Below are positions 42,192 through 51,720 of a DNA stretch of 64,000 nucleotides, one piece after another. How positions within the stretch are numbered: the first letter of the stretch is position 1; each line of letters opens with the position of its first letter. The DNA is from Glaesserella sp041814905. Lineage in GTDB: Bacteria; Pseudomonadota; Gammaproteobacteria; Enterobacterales; Pasteurellaceae. Made by a program: the position numbers and the translations under genes. The stretch is taken from assembly GCF_041814905.1 (NCBI RefSeq), contig NZ_JBGXYA010000055.1:3669-67668 (forward strand), read 5' to 3'. Under the pieces are notes generated by a model. The model searched no databases and had not been told where the DNA came from. It was given only the letters and a program-made list of their open reading frames with translations.

Positions 42192-44207
42192 ATGAGTAAG
42201 CAAGGCAAACCTTTTATTCTCCATTCTCCGTTTAAACCTTCGGGCGACCAACCGTCAGCCATTGCCAAGCTGATAGAGGGTTTGAATGACGGTTTGGCAC
42301 ATCAAACATTACTTGGGGTAACCGGCTCGGGTAAAACGTTTACTATCGCCAATGTGATTGCTACCCTTAATCGACCGGCAATGGTTTTGGCACCAAATAA
42401 AACTTTAGCGGCACAGCTCTATGCGGAAATGAAAGCATTCTTCCCGGAAAATGCGGTAGAGTATTTCGTTTCTTACTACGATTATTACCAGCCGGAAGCC
42501 TATGTGCCGAGTAGTGATACGTTCATTGAAAAAGATGCATCGATCAATGAACAGATCGAACAAATGCGTCTTTCTGCGACTAAATCTTTTCTTGAGCGGC
42601 GTGACACCATTGTGGTGGCTTCCGTATCGGCGATTTATGGTTTAGGGGATGTCGATGCCTATATGCAGATGATGCTGCATTTACAAGTCGGGGCGATCAT
42701 GAATCAGCGTGAAATTTTGTCTCGCCTTGCCGAATTGCAATATACCCGAAACGATCAAGCCTTTCAGCGCAGTACCTTCCGTGTACGCGGTGAAGTGATC
42801 GATATTTTCCCCGCCGAATCGGATGAGGTGGCATTGAGAGTTGAATTATTTGATGATGAAATCGAAAACCTTTCCTTGTTCGATCCGCTTACCGGGCATA
42901 ATTTAGGTCGTGTACCGCGTTTCACCGTCTATCCGAAAAGCCATTATGTAACACCGAGAGAACGCATTTTAGATGCTATCGAGCAGATTAAAGTTGAGCT
43001 TGCCGAGCGTCGCACTTATTTTATCCAAGAGAATAAATTGCTTGAAGAACAGCGCCTTGCACAGCGCACTCAGTTTGATATCGAAATGATGAACGAGCTT
43101 GGTTATTGTTCCGGAATCGAAAATTACTCCCGTTATTTATCGGGCAGAAAAGAGGGCGAGCCACCGCCGACGTTGTTCGATTATATGCCGAGCGACGGTA
43201 TTTTGATTATCGATGAATCTCATGTGACTGTGCCGCAAATCGGTGGCATGTATCGTGGTGACCGTGCGCGGAAAGAAACATTGGTACAATACGGATTTCG
43301 TCTGCCGTCGGCGTTGGATAATCGTCCGCTGCGTTTTGAAGAATTTGAGCGTCTTTCTCCGCAAACAATTTATGTTTCTGCCACCCCTGGGCCTTATGAA
43401 CTGGAAAAAAATCCGGATGTGATCGATCAAGTGGTGCGTCCGACGGGCTTGTTGGATCCGTTGATTGAAGTGCGTCCGGTTTCAACGCAGGTTGATGATC
43501 TGCTTTCCGAAATTCGTAAACGGGTAGACGTGAATGAAAGGGTTTTGGTGACTACACTGACCAAAAAGATGGCGGAGGATTTAACCGATTATCTCGATGA
43601 ACACGGTGTACGGGTCCGCTATTTGCACAGTGATATCGACACGGTTGAACGGGTGGAAATCATCCATGATTTACGAATGGGGATGTTTGATGTACTAGTC
43701 GGTATCAACTTACTGCGTGAAGGCTTGGATATGCCGGAAGTTTCTCTCGTCGCCATTCTTGATGCGGATAAAGAAGGTTTTCTTCGTTCCGAGCGTTCAC
43801 TTATCCAAACTATCGGGCGAGCGGCACGTAACCTGAACGGTAAAGCAATTTTATATGGCGACAAAATCACGAATTCCATGCAAAAAGCGATTCAGGAAAC
43901 CGAACGTCGCCGTGAAAAACAGATGGAATACAACAAACAGCACGGTATTGTGCCGCAAGCGTTGAATAAGAAAGTCGGTGAGTTACTCGATATCGGTCAA
44001 AGTGATAAGCCAAAGCGAGGTAAGAAATCGACAAAAGCCAGTGAAGCTCAGCATAGTTATATGCCAAAATCCCGTAAAGAATTGGAGAAAGAACTTAAAG
44101 TGCTTGAACAACAAATGCGTGATTTCGCTAAAGATCTTGAATTTGAAAAAGCGGCGGCAACAAGAGACAAACTGCATCAACTTAGAGCCGTCTTGCTGGA
44201 ATTGTAG
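42192..44207 (+). CDS. uvrB: Excinuclease ABC subunit B
   Basis: DNA-damage recognition helicase of nucleotide excision repair. The 671 residues (E. coli 673) contain Walker A GVTGSGKTFTIANVIA near residue 42, the beta-hairpin YYDYYQPEAYVPSSDTFIEKD near residue 93, the helicase motifs IDESHVTVPQ, SATPGPYE, LVTTLTKKMAEDLTDYL, LREGLDMPEVSLVAILDADKEGFLRSE and QTIGRAARN, and the C-terminal UVR domain ELEKELKVLEQQMRDFAKDLEFEKAAATRD that binds UvrC. A possible TGC-TAAAAT extended -10 box (42153-42161) lies upstream. I see no LexA operator. Confidence 0.98.
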   Translation: MSKQGKPFILHSPFKPSGDQPSAIAKLIEGLNDGLAHQTLLGVTGSGKTFTIANVIATLNRPAMVLAPNKTLAAQLYAEMKAFFPENAVEYFVSYYDYYQPEAYVPSSDTFIEKDASINEQIEQMRLSATKSFLERRDTIVVASVSAIYGLGDVDAYMQMMLHLQVGAIMNQREILSRLAELQYTRNDQAFQRSTFRVRGEVIDIFPAESDEVALRVELFDDEIENLSLFDPLTGHNLGRVPRFTVYPKSHYVTPRERILDAIEQIKVELAERRTYFIQENKLLEEQRLAQRTQFDIEMMNELGYCSGIENYSRYLSGRKEGEPPPTLFDYMPSDGILIIDESHVTVPQIGGMYRGDRARKETLVQYGFRLPSALDNRPLRFEEFERLSPQTIYVSATPGPYELEKNPDVIDQVVRPTGLLDPLIEVRPVSTQVDDLLSEIRKRVDVNERVLVTTLTKKMAEDLTDYLDEHGVRVRYLHSDIDTVERVEIIHDLRMGMFDVLVGINLLREGLDMPEVSLVAILDADKEGFLRSERSLIQTIGRAARNLNGKAILYGDKITNSMQKAIQETERRREKQMEYNKQHGIVPQALNKKVGELLDIGQSDKPKRGKKSTKASEAQHSYMPKSRKELEKELKVLEQQMRDFAKDLEFEKAAATRDKLHQLRAVLLEL

Positions 44208-44234
44208 ACGCTATTCGGTTCTTTATCGGTTCTT

Positions 44235-44243
44235 ACAAGCGGT
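44235..44243 (+). repeat. Exact uptake signal after uvrB
   Basis: ACAAGCGGT followed by TTTTGCAAA at about 44,260. It is a single copy without an inverted partner. Confidence 0.8.
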
Positions 44244-44315
44244 CTGTTTAGGCAAAAATTTTGCAAATTAAAGATAACAGGCAGTCATCGCTAAATGCTG
44301 TTTTAACTATACAAA

Positions 44316-44356
44316 AAAGCCATAATAAACGTGTTTACTGTTTATTATGGCTTTAC
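44316..44356. terminator. Long terminator between uvrB and the lipoprotein gene
   Basis: AAAGCCATAATAAAC (44316-44330) pairs perfectly with GTTTATTATGGCTTT (44340-44354). A-rich and T-containing flanks allow action on both converging genes. Confidence 0.8.
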
Positions 44357-44407
44357 AAAACATTCGTATGTTTGATTGAAACTTGAGTAAGACAAAATAC
44401 TGAGGCG

Positions 44408-45136
44408 TTATTGTATTTTTAAAGTCGGTAATGTTTTCCAGTTTCCTAGTGTTATCGGACTTTCTGATATTATCGTGCGTTTGTCGATTTTTTTACCAAA
44501 GAAATTTTTTGTGAATAAGCTTGGTTCATAGAAGATATTAATTCGGTAATCTTTAAAGCTATCCGGATTGGATTTATATTCTTCAATAATTTTTTGGCGC
44601 TCTGCGATATCTACGATTCTTCCTCTTATGTTATCATTTTTAACTTTTTTGTTTGTGATGAAATTATAATCGGTAATGTTTTCTTGATTATTTTCGCGTT
44701 TAATAGCCAATTTGCCGGAACGATCTTGTTTTACCATTTTCTCAAGATGTTTCAAAAATTTCTTCGCCTTATTGTTGGCGGTATAAGAATCTTTAAGGTT
44801 TGAATCGTTTCTTGAGAATTTATGATTATCTTCTTTTTGAATGCGCAATGTAGCTTCATCAAATGAGAAGTCGACACTGCGTTCTTTTACCCACATACGG
44901 GAGCTAATAGGTTGATTGATTTCTGAAAATGTAGGGGCAAGTTCAAAAAATAATTTTATATCTTTAATGCGGGATTTTGGAAATTCATAATCCAAGGTCT
45001 CCGTTAAGATATATAAATTACCATTGGATGCAGTCACTACAGCTTCTACTTTTTCATATCCGGATGGATTTTTGGCGCTACAAGCAACCAAGAAAAATGC
45101 CATGATATGAATAAAAATTTTATTTAATACTTTCAT
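44408..45136 (-). CDS. Unknown lipoprotein linked to hcp
   Basis: A 242-residue protein that I do not recognise. A lipoprotein signal ends in LVAC (C19), after which the sequence is hydrophilic and rich in K, E and N, with no membrane segment. The polypeptide has no enzyme motif that I can see. It lies downstream of hcp on the same strand, separated by a terminator, at the edge of the type VI locus. Lipoproteins next to hcp or vgrG are sometimes effector-immunity proteins, but no partner effector is seen here. The function is open. Confidence 0.8.
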   Translation of the reverse strand: MKVLNKIFIHIMAFFLVACSAKNPSGYEKVEAVVTASNGNLYILTETLDYEFPKSRIKDIKLFFELAPTFSEINQPISSRMWVKERSVDFSFDEATLRIQKEDNHKFSRNDSNLKDSYTANNKAKKFLKHLEKMVKQDRSGKLAIKRENNQENITDYNFITNKKVKNDNIRGRIVDIAERQKIIEEYKSNPDSFKDYRINIFYEPSLFTKNFFGKKIDKRTIISESPITLGNWKTLPTLKIQ

Positions 45137-45230
45137 TTATTCTTCCTTCATGAAACTGTTTTTATAAATAACTGCTATTTTAGAATTACATAGGTAAGAA
45201 ATACTACATGTGAACTGTAGTTCAGATAGA

Positions 45231-45265
45231 TAAAAAGGTCTAGCCAAATGTCTAGACCTTTTTAT
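45231..45265 (-). terminator. hcp terminator
   Basis: AAAAAGGTCTAG (45232-45243) and CTAGACCTTTTT (45252-45263) pair perfectly around an eight-base loop, with T-runs on both strands. It lies between hcp and the lipoprotein gene. Confidence 0.9.
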
Positions 45266-45323
45266 AAGTCCAAATTAGAAACAGAATTTTTATTTTCTAG
45301 ATAAAGAGTATCTAGTCAAAAAA

Positions 45324-45842
45324 TTAAGCTTCAAGTGGATTACGCCAGTCGTCGGCACCAGAAGTACCTGCTGATGTGTGTTCCCAATTAATTTTACGAT
45401 ATGCCAAAGAAATTTCCAACAACTGAGTAAACTCACGTTGTGTAGGATCTTGAGCATGAGGCATTTTTAAATCAATACTAACGATAGTTGCATCTTCTAA
45501 TGAAGTTGTGAAGAAGTGTTCTTGTTTACCTTCAACAGAGGTGCGATACCATTTTAATTCAACTTTAGGTAACATTTCACCAGATGCTAATGCATTGTAA
45601 AGCATAGGTACAGCTTTGTTTAATGCAACGGTAAGTTTTAATGGCTTATGAGCACGTTGACCGGAAGGTTGACCTGATTGAGGATCGGTCGGAACTTCAA
45701 TAACATGCTTAACTTCTTGCACAAGCATTTCATTTTCATGACCTTGAACGAAGATATTACCTACTGATTCAGCTGTGAAAGCACCAGAAGTAATTTCACC
45801 TTGTGTTTTACCGGTAATTGATACATAACATGGGGTTGGCAT
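45324..45842 (-). CDS. hcp: Type VI secretion tube protein Hcp
   Basis: Hcp hexamers stack into the inner tube that is fired into target cells. The 172 residues show the family pattern: MPTPCYVSITGKTQGEITSGAF, LVQEVKHVIEVPTDPQSGQPSGQRAHKPL, ALASGEMLPKVELKWYR and ISLAYRKINWEHTSAGTSGADDWRNP. TAGGAGAAAACC is a strong ribosome site and codon use is biased as for an abundant protein. It is transcribed away from the tssB operon, with its own terminator, allowing separate high expression. Confidence 0.96.
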   Translation of the reverse strand: MPTPCYVSITGKTQGEITSGAFTAESVGNIFVQGHENEMLVQEVKHVIEVPTDPQSGQPSGQRAHKPLKLTVALNKAVPMLYNALASGEMLPKVELKWYRTSVEGKQEHFFTTSLEDATIVSIDLKMPHAQDPTQREFTQLLEISLAYRKINWEHTSAGTSGADDWRNPLEA

Positions 45843-46427
45843 GGTTTTCTCCTACTTTATTACAATTGGGATATGAAACATTTGAAATGTAGCCTTTATG
45901 TTAGATTAACTTAAGTTAGTAAAAGCTTTTTACCTATCTCACTATTAACTCACCAAAAGCTTTGTATAAGTATCTCAAATTTTAATAAAATTACAAGAGG
46001 GTATGATAAAAAATATTTATTATTAAAGAGGTCTGATTTTTAATAAATCATAGGTATGATGCTGTAAATGTAAATTAATTTTTGTTTTTGGTTGTTTAAA
46101 ATAATTAAATTTAATTTCTTTCTGAACACCCTTGATATATAATAAAATCTCTTTAGTTTTCAATGAGATGCTAAACTTTGTTTAGCGAGCTTATTATTTT
46201 GTTTGTAAGTTTAGCGTTATTGTTTAATAAATTAATTGCCTTTATTTGTAAATATATTAATTTTTTGTAAATAAAATTTGTATGGAGTGGAAATTTTTCC
46301 AAATCTTTTATATTTATGGTATTTTGATGTATGATTAATGGATTGCATTATATTGGTGTATTCCATGATATATGCGAGTAAAGGTTCTTAATTCTGTAAA
46401 GACAATTTGTAATGAGGAGATCGCTCT
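45843..46427. other. AT-rich divergent spacer between hcp and tssB
   Basis: 585 bp without a gene. The base content is very rich in A and T. Visible elements: a repeated AAAAGCTTT (about 45,930 and 45,966), an inverted repeat GCTAAAC-TTT-GTTTAGC (46170-46186), TGGAAA-TT-TTTCCA (46288-46301), and a TATAAT (46138-46143) without a good -35 box. I cannot assign promoters firmly. Such AT-rich spacers are typical sites for H-NS-type silencing of type VI genes. Confidence 0.6.
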
Positions 46428-46925
46428 ATGAGTAAATACAAAGAAGGTTCAGTAGCACCGAAAGAGAGAATTAACATTAAATATGTACCTGCAACGGAAG
46501 GTCAAGCTGCAGAGGTTGAATTACCTCTAAATGTGCTTGTTGTCGGTGATATGAAAGGTAGAACAGAAGATTCAACTATTGAAGAGCGTTCTATGATTTC
46601 TATTGACAAAAATACATTCTCTGCAGTGATGGGAGAAATGGATATTGAGCTAAACCTCAATGTTCCGAATAAATTGTCAGAAAAAGAGGATGAAGAGTTA
46701 AGTGTAAATTTAAGTATCGACTCTTTAAATGATTTTTCACCGGATAACATTGTTAATGCGGTACCTGAACTCAAAAAATTATTAGAGTTACGTGAAGCAT
46801 TAACTGCGGTAAAAGGTCCGTTGGGTAACGTCCCTGCATTTCGCGCTCGTTTAGCCGAGTTATTAGAGAATGATGAGTCTAGAGAACAACTGCTAAAAGA
46901 ATTGAATTTAGTAAGCGATAAGTAA
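46428..46925 (+). CDS. tssB: Type VI sheath small subunit TssB
   Basis: TssB (VipA/ImpB) pairs with TssC to form the contractile sheath. The 165 residues include VAPKERINIKYVPATEGQAAEVELPLNVLVVGDM near the start, TFSAVMGEMDIELNLNVPN, and the C-terminal helix that binds TssC (KKLLELREALTAVKGPLGN). GAGGAG is the ribosome site. It is the first gene of the large operon. Confidence 0.97.
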   Translation: MSKYKEGSVAPKERINIKYVPATEGQAAEVELPLNVLVVGDMKGRTEDSTIEERSMISIDKNTFSAVMGEMDIELNLNVPNKLSEKEDEELSVNLSIDSLNDFSPDNIVNAVPELKKLLELREALTAVKGPLGNVPAFRARLAELLENDESREQLLKELNLVSDK

Positions 46926-46959
46926 CCGTTGGTGATATTTTAAGAAAGGGTAATAAACT

Positions 46960-48438
46960 ATGGCAAGAGCTGTAAAAGAACAACTTCAAGAGTCTGAAGT
47001 ACAAACTACGTCTTTACTTGACGAAATTATGGCGCATACGCGTATTGCATCTGATAGCGAAGGGTACGATGTTGCAAAACAAGGTGTTGCGGCATTTATT
47101 TCAAATATCCTAATGACGGATAATCAAGAAGAACCAATCAATAAATTGTTAATCGATCGAATGATTGCAGAGATTGATCGCAAATTAAGTTTGCAGGTTG
47201 ACGAAATTTTACACCATGAAAAATTCCGCCAGCTAGAATCATCTTGGCGTTCTTTAAAATTGTTAGTAGACAGAACCGACTTCCGTGAAAATGTTAAAAT
47301 TAATATTTTACATGCAACAAAAGAAGAATTACTTGATGACTTTGAATTTGCTCCTGAATTGGTTCAATCCGGTTTTTATAAACATGTTTATTCTTCTGGT
47401 TATGGTCAATTCGGTGGAGAGCCTATTGGTACTGTAATCGGTAATTATGAATTTACTCCAAAAACACCGGATATGAAGTTATTGCAGTATGTTAGTGCCG
47501 TAGGTTCTATGGCTCATGCTCCTTTCTTATCATCGGTTTCTCCGACATTCTTTGGTGTTCAAAGTTATACCGAATTACCTGCAATTAAAGATCTTAAGTC
47601 TGTTTTTGAGAGCCCTGTCTATACAAAATGGCGTGCATTACGCGAATCAGAAGATTCTCGTAGCCTTGGTTTAACGGTATCACGTTTCTTGGCTCGTTTA
47701 CCTTATTCTGTTACAGATAATCCGGTAAAAAGTTTTGGTTATGAAGAAGATGTAAGTAAAGACCATGAGCATTATCTGTGGGGAAATAGTGCATTCTTAT
47801 TAGGTTCCTGCTTAACTGATAGTTTTGCTAAATACCGTTGGTGTGCAAATATTATCGGACCACAAAGTGGCGGTGCTGTTTATGATTTGCCAGTCCATTT
47901 ATATGAAGCTATGGGGCAAACCGTTGCTAAAATCCCAACAGAAGTATTGATTACAGATCGTCGTGAATTTGAATTGGCGGAAGAAGGCTTTATTGCTTTG
48001 ACAATGCGTAAAGGAAGTGATAATGCTGCGTTTTTCTCTGCCAACTCAGTTCAGAAACCGAAAGTTTTCCCTAACACAAAAGAAGGTAAGATTGCTGAAA
48101 CCAATTATAAATTGGGCACACAGTTACCTTATACGTTCATGATCACTCGTATAGCTCACTACATTAAAGTACTGCAAAGAGAGCAAATTGGTAGCTGGAA
48201 AGAGCGCGGTGATTTAGAGAAAGAACTCAATACTTGGTTGAAACAATATGTTGCAGATCAGGAGAATCCGCCGGCTGATGTTCGTAGTCGCCGTCCTTTC
48301 CGTAGTGCATCCATTAGTGTGTCTGATGTAGCGGGTGATCCGGGTTGGTATTTATCTTCAATCAAAGTGAGACCACATTTCAAATATATGGGCTCTAATT
48401 TTGAATTGTCGCTAGTTGGTCGTTTAGATAAGGAGTAG
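46960..48438 (+). CDS. tssC: Type VI sheath large subunit TssC
   Basis: TssC (VipB/ImpC) makes the outer body of the sheath and is recycled by ClpV. The 492 residues fit. Recognisable are the conserved LESSWRSLKLLVDRTDFRENVKINIL, FGGEPIGTVIGNYEF, the central SLGLTVSRFLARLPY, FAKYRWCANIIGPQSGGAVYDLPVHLYE and the C-terminal DPGWYLSSIKVRPHFKYMG. AAGAAAGGG precedes the start. Confidence 0.97.
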   Translation: MARAVKEQLQESEVQTTSLLDEIMAHTRIASDSEGYDVAKQGVAAFISNILMTDNQEEPINKLLIDRMIAEIDRKLSLQVDEILHHEKFRQLESSWRSLKLLVDRTDFRENVKINILHATKEELLDDFEFAPELVQSGFYKHVYSSGYGQFGGEPIGTVIGNYEFTPKTPDMKLLQYVSAVGSMAHAPFLSSVSPTFFGVQSYTELPAIKDLKSVFESPVYTKWRALRESEDSRSLGLTVSRFLARLPYSVTDNPVKSFGYEEDVSKDHEHYLWGNSAFLLGSCLTDSFAKYRWCANIIGPQSGGAVYDLPVHLYEAMGQTVAKIPTEVLITDRREFELAEEGFIALTMRKGSDNAAFFSANSVQKPKVFPNTKEGKIAETNYKLGTQLPYTFMITRIAHYIKVLQREQIGSWKERGDLEKELNTWLKQYVADQENPPADVRSRRPFRSASISVSDVAGDPGWYLSSIKVRPHFKYMGSNFELSLVGRLDKE

Positions 48439-48445
48439 ATTTTTT

Positions 48446-48889
48446 ATGCCAGCATTACTTAGCTGGGATAGAGAAAACGCTGCCAGCTTGTTTGAACGAA
48501 TTCAAGCAGAAGATACTCAAATTTCTAAACGTCATCATTCGAGGGAACTTGTTTTATCCGTTAAGCGTAATTTACTCAACATTTTAAATACCCATCCTGG
48601 AGCCTGTCAAAGTGCTTCAGATTTGGGTATTGTTGATTTAAATGATGCGACCATAGGTACTATGGACATGACGGGGAAAATTCAATCTGTCATTGAAAGT
48701 TGTATTTTAAATTTTGAGCCTAGAATTACTTCTGTGAAAGTACAATCACTGATAAATGAAGATAATCCTCTATTACTGCATTTTCGTATTGATGCAGTAT
48801 TATCAGTGGAAGACATACATTCTTCAGTGATATTTAATTTACATTTAGATAACGATCGCCATTATTACTTAGATCTTGCTGATATTTGA
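48446..48889 (+). CDS. tssE: Type VI baseplate protein TssE
   Basis: TssE is the gp25-like wedge protein of the baseplate that starts sheath growth. The 147 residues contain the gp25 features: VLSVKRNLLNILNTHPGACQSASDLGIVDLND in the middle, IESCILNFEPRITSVKV, and a C-terminal beta-rich part. It starts seven bases after tssC. Confidence 0.93.
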   Translation: MPALLSWDRENAASLFERIQAEDTQISKRHHSRELVLSVKRNLLNILNTHPGACQSASDLGIVDLNDATIGTMDMTGKIQSVIESCILNFEPRITSVKVQSLINEDNPLLLHFRIDAVLSVEDIHSSVIFNLHLDNDRHYYLDLADI

Positions 48890-48897
48890 GCATAACG

Positions 48898-50718
48898 ATG
48901 TCTGTATTAGAAAAATATTTCAGAAACGAACTAGAATATTTACGTGAACTAGGGAAACAACTTGCTGTTGAAAAACCGCATTTAGCTAATTTTTTGTCTG
49001 AGAAAAGTTCAGATCCTGATGTTGAACGTTTATTAGAAGGGTTTGCTTTTTTAACAGGAAATCTAAGAGCTAAGATCGAAGATGAGTTTCCTGAATTTAC
49101 ACATAGCATGATTAATATGCTGTGGCCTAACTATTTAAGACCAACTCCAAGTATGACTATAGTGGAGTTTTCTCCCGATGAAAAAGTCGGAAAATTGCAA
49201 GATATAGTAGAGAAAGGTACTTATTTATTAAGTAAGCCTATTTCCACGACTTACATTAATCAAGATAATGCTATTATTGATGATGGTGAGGTTCGATGTA
49301 CTTTCCAAACTTGTCGTGATGTGTGGTTAAATCCTTTTTCAATTAAAGAGATTGTGACAACGAACAATAATGAAAAGTCAGTTATTGAAATTCATTTCTC
49401 TTCTGAATCTGAGTTGTCTTTTGATACTTTAGATTTAAATAAATTAAGATTTTATCTAGGTGCGGATGAGTATAGTAGTCAGCAATTATATTTATGGCTG
49501 TCCTACTATCTTCAATCCGCTAAATTGGTGATAAATGAGATAAATTATCCGGTACCTAATATCAACTTTTCTCCTGTAGGATTTAAGAGAGAGGATGCTA
49601 TATTACCTTATCCTCAACATACAAATGCAGGGTATAGAGTTTTGCAAGAGTATTATTGTTTTCCTGAAAGTTTTTTATTTTTTGATGTAACTGGATTTGA
49701 AACACTATCATCTGAAGTGAAAAGTAAAACGTTTACTCTTAAACTATCATTTTCTTTGCCTTTACCTGTAGATGTAAATATTCGGACATCAACATTCCGT
49801 TTGCATTGTGTGCCTGCTATTAATTTGTTTAAACATGATAGTGAGAATATTCGTTTAGATGGAACCAAAACAGAATATATAGTTAAAGGAAGTCACCAAC
49901 ATCCGGACTGGTATGAAATTTTCTCAATAGATAAAGTTTCTAGTTTTGTTCAAAAAGAGACTAATTTAAGTAAAAGAAACAATAGTGGTAGCCGTGTTTA
50001 CGAACCTTTTGAAAGTTTTCGTCATCAAATAGAATATATGAAAGGTCGAACATCTCTTTATTATCGTTTGAGAACTAAAGAAGCTTTATTTCACTCCGGT
50101 TTTGATCACTATTTATCCTTTGTTAGAGGTGATGAGGTTCAATTATTAACAACAAATGAATGTGTTGCTATTGATTTAACTTGTACTAACCGTGATTTAC
50201 CGACTCAATTAAAGGTTGGCGATATTTGTGTTAGTACCGAGCAACATCCGTCTTCAACACAATTTAAAAATATTACACGTCCATCATTACCTCTACACCC
50301 TTCATTAGATGGAACGTTGGCTTGGAAACTAATTTCTAATTCTTCTTTAAATTATTTATCGTTATTAGATATTGAACCATTGAAGGAAATATTGAAAACC
50401 TATGATTTACCGGCTTGGCATAGTCGTCGTAATGCAAAAATTTCACAAAAGAAATTAGATGCCATTCAATCAATTGAAACCATATCCATTGATAGATTAT
50501 TTAAAGGAGTTTCAATTAGAGGGCTTCAATCCACATTACATATAAAACAAAGTGGGTTTACTTCTGAAGGAGATATGTTTTTATTTGGTAGTGTACTGTC
50601 CCAATTTTTTACGCTTTATGCGAGTGTGAACTCTTTCCATAAATTAAGAATAGTGAATATTGATAATCAGGAGGTGTACGAATGGCCAATTCAAATAGGT
50701 CAACACGCCCTGATGTAG
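48898..50718 (+). CDS. tssF: Type VI baseplate protein TssF
   Basis: TssF (gp6-like) forms the baseplate wedge with TssG and TssK. The ATG at 48898 gives 606 residues, with the hallmark start YFRNELEYLRELGKQLAVEKPHLANFL and SSDPDVERLLEGFAFLTGNLRAKIEDEFPE. An in-frame TTG four codons earlier overlaps the tssE stop and is less likely. It overlaps tssG by 37 bases. Confidence 0.95.
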   Translation: MSVLEKYFRNELEYLRELGKQLAVEKPHLANFLSEKSSDPDVERLLEGFAFLTGNLRAKIEDEFPEFTHSMINMLWPNYLRPTPSMTIVEFSPDEKVGKLQDIVEKGTYLLSKPISTTYINQDNAIIDDGEVRCTFQTCRDVWLNPFSIKEIVTTNNNEKSVIEIHFSSESELSFDTLDLNKLRFYLGADEYSSQQLYLWLSYYLQSAKLVINEINYPVPNINFSPVGFKREDAILPYPQHTNAGYRVLQEYYCFPESFLFFDVTGFETLSSEVKSKTFTLKLSFSLPLPVDVNIRTSTFRLHCVPAINLFKHDSENIRLDGTKTEYIVKGSHQHPDWYEIFSIDKVSSFVQKETNLSKRNNSGSRVYEPFESFRHQIEYMKGRTSLYYRLRTKEALFHSGFDHYLSFVRGDEVQLLTTNECVAIDLTCTNRDLPTQLKVGDICVSTEQHPSSTQFKNITRPSLPLHPSLDGTLAWKLISNSSLNYLSLLDIEPLKEILKTYDLPAWHSRRNAKISQKKLDAIQSIETISIDRLFKGVSIRGLQSTLHIKQSGFTSEGDMFLFGSVLSQFFTLYASVNSFHKLRIVNIDNQEVYEWPIQIGQHALM

Positions 50719-51716
50719 AAAAGACACAATTAATTAATATTACGCGTTATAGCTTTTATCAATTAGTTGAAATACTTTTTAAATTATCAAAGGTAGAATC
50801 TGCGACAACTTTAGCATTATTACCTCAAAAAGAGCCGATTCGCTTCATGTCATCTGCAGGATTGGAATTTCCAATCCGGGATATTGTGGATGTACTTTCA
50901 ACTAAGCAAGGGCAATACTATTTAGAAGTTAGTTTTTTAGGATTACATGGTAGCCAATCTCCGTTACCAACTTATTATTTAGAAAGTTTAGCCGCTGAAT
51001 ATTTACATAAAGAAACGAAGCTAGTTGATTTTATGAATTTATTCAACCATAGATTAGTATTATTGCTACACCATATTTGGAGAAAATACCGCTACTACAT
51101 TAATTTTAGAGATGAAGGAACAGATGCTTTTTCACAACGAATGTTTTCGCTAGTTGGATTAGGGCATGAAAAAACGCGTAATCGTTTAAGTATACATCAT
51201 AGTAAAATGTTAGCTTATGCGGGAATGCTGGCTAGTCCGGGAAGATCTTCTGAGGTTATTGCAAATTTAGTTTCTCATTGTTTTGATTTACCTGATGTTA
51301 GTCTAAAAGAATGGCGTTTCCGGTACGTAAATATTTCCGAAAATGAACAGAATCGTTTAGGAGGGATCCTAAAAGAATTAGGACGACCGCCTACAGGTCG
51401 TAGTTGTTTAGGGGTGAATTTTACATTGGGTGGAAAAAATCCTGATCGTGGAGGTAAGTTTGAACTTCAATTGAACAATCTTTCACGTAAGCAATTTCTT
51501 TCTTTTTTACCTAACGGAGAGAATTATTTATCATTAATTACGTTTGTTTCTTTTGTTTTAAAAGATCAATTTGCTTGGGATTTAAAGTTGGGGCTTAAAC
51601 CGAAGCAAATCACAGGTATGAAACTTGGTGATGAGCAAAATTCTATGCTTGGTTGGACAAGTTTTGTAGGTAAACCGGATCAAAAACCCAATGTGACAAT
51701 TTGTATTAGGGAGTAG
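50682..51716 (+). CDS. tssG: Type VI baseplate protein TssG
   Basis: TssG (gp53/gp7-like) is the wedge partner of TssF and TssK. The 344 residues have the family blocks: FYQLVEILFKL near the start, EVSFLGLHGSQSPLPTYYLESLA, FMNLFNHRLVLLLHHIWRKYRY, and NRLGGILKELGRPPTGRSCLGVNFTLGG in the C-terminal part. AGGAGGTG lies just before the ATG and inside tssF, so the overlapping start is well supported. Confidence 0.95.
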   Translation: MANSNRSTRPDVEKTQLINITRYSFYQLVEILFKLSKVESATTLALLPQKEPIRFMSSAGLEFPIRDIVDVLSTKQGQYYLEVSFLGLHGSQSPLPTYYLESLAAEYLHKETKLVDFMNLFNHRLVLLLHHIWRKYRYYINFRDEGTDAFSQRMFSLVGLGHEKTRNRLSIHHSKMLAYAGMLASPGRSSEVIANLVSHCFDLPDVSLKEWRFRYVNISENEQNRLGGILKELGRPPTGRSCLGVNFTLGGKNPDRGGKFELQLNNLSRKQFLSFLPNGENYLSLITFVSFVLKDQFAWDLKLGLKPKQITGMKLGDEQNSMLGWTSFVGKPDQKPNVTICIRE

Positions 51717-51720
51717 ATAA

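Noticed and set aside
46170..46186. GCTAAAC-TTT-GTTTAGC as a terminator
   Set aside because: No T-run follows on either strand and no gene ends nearby. It is better seen as a possible operator.
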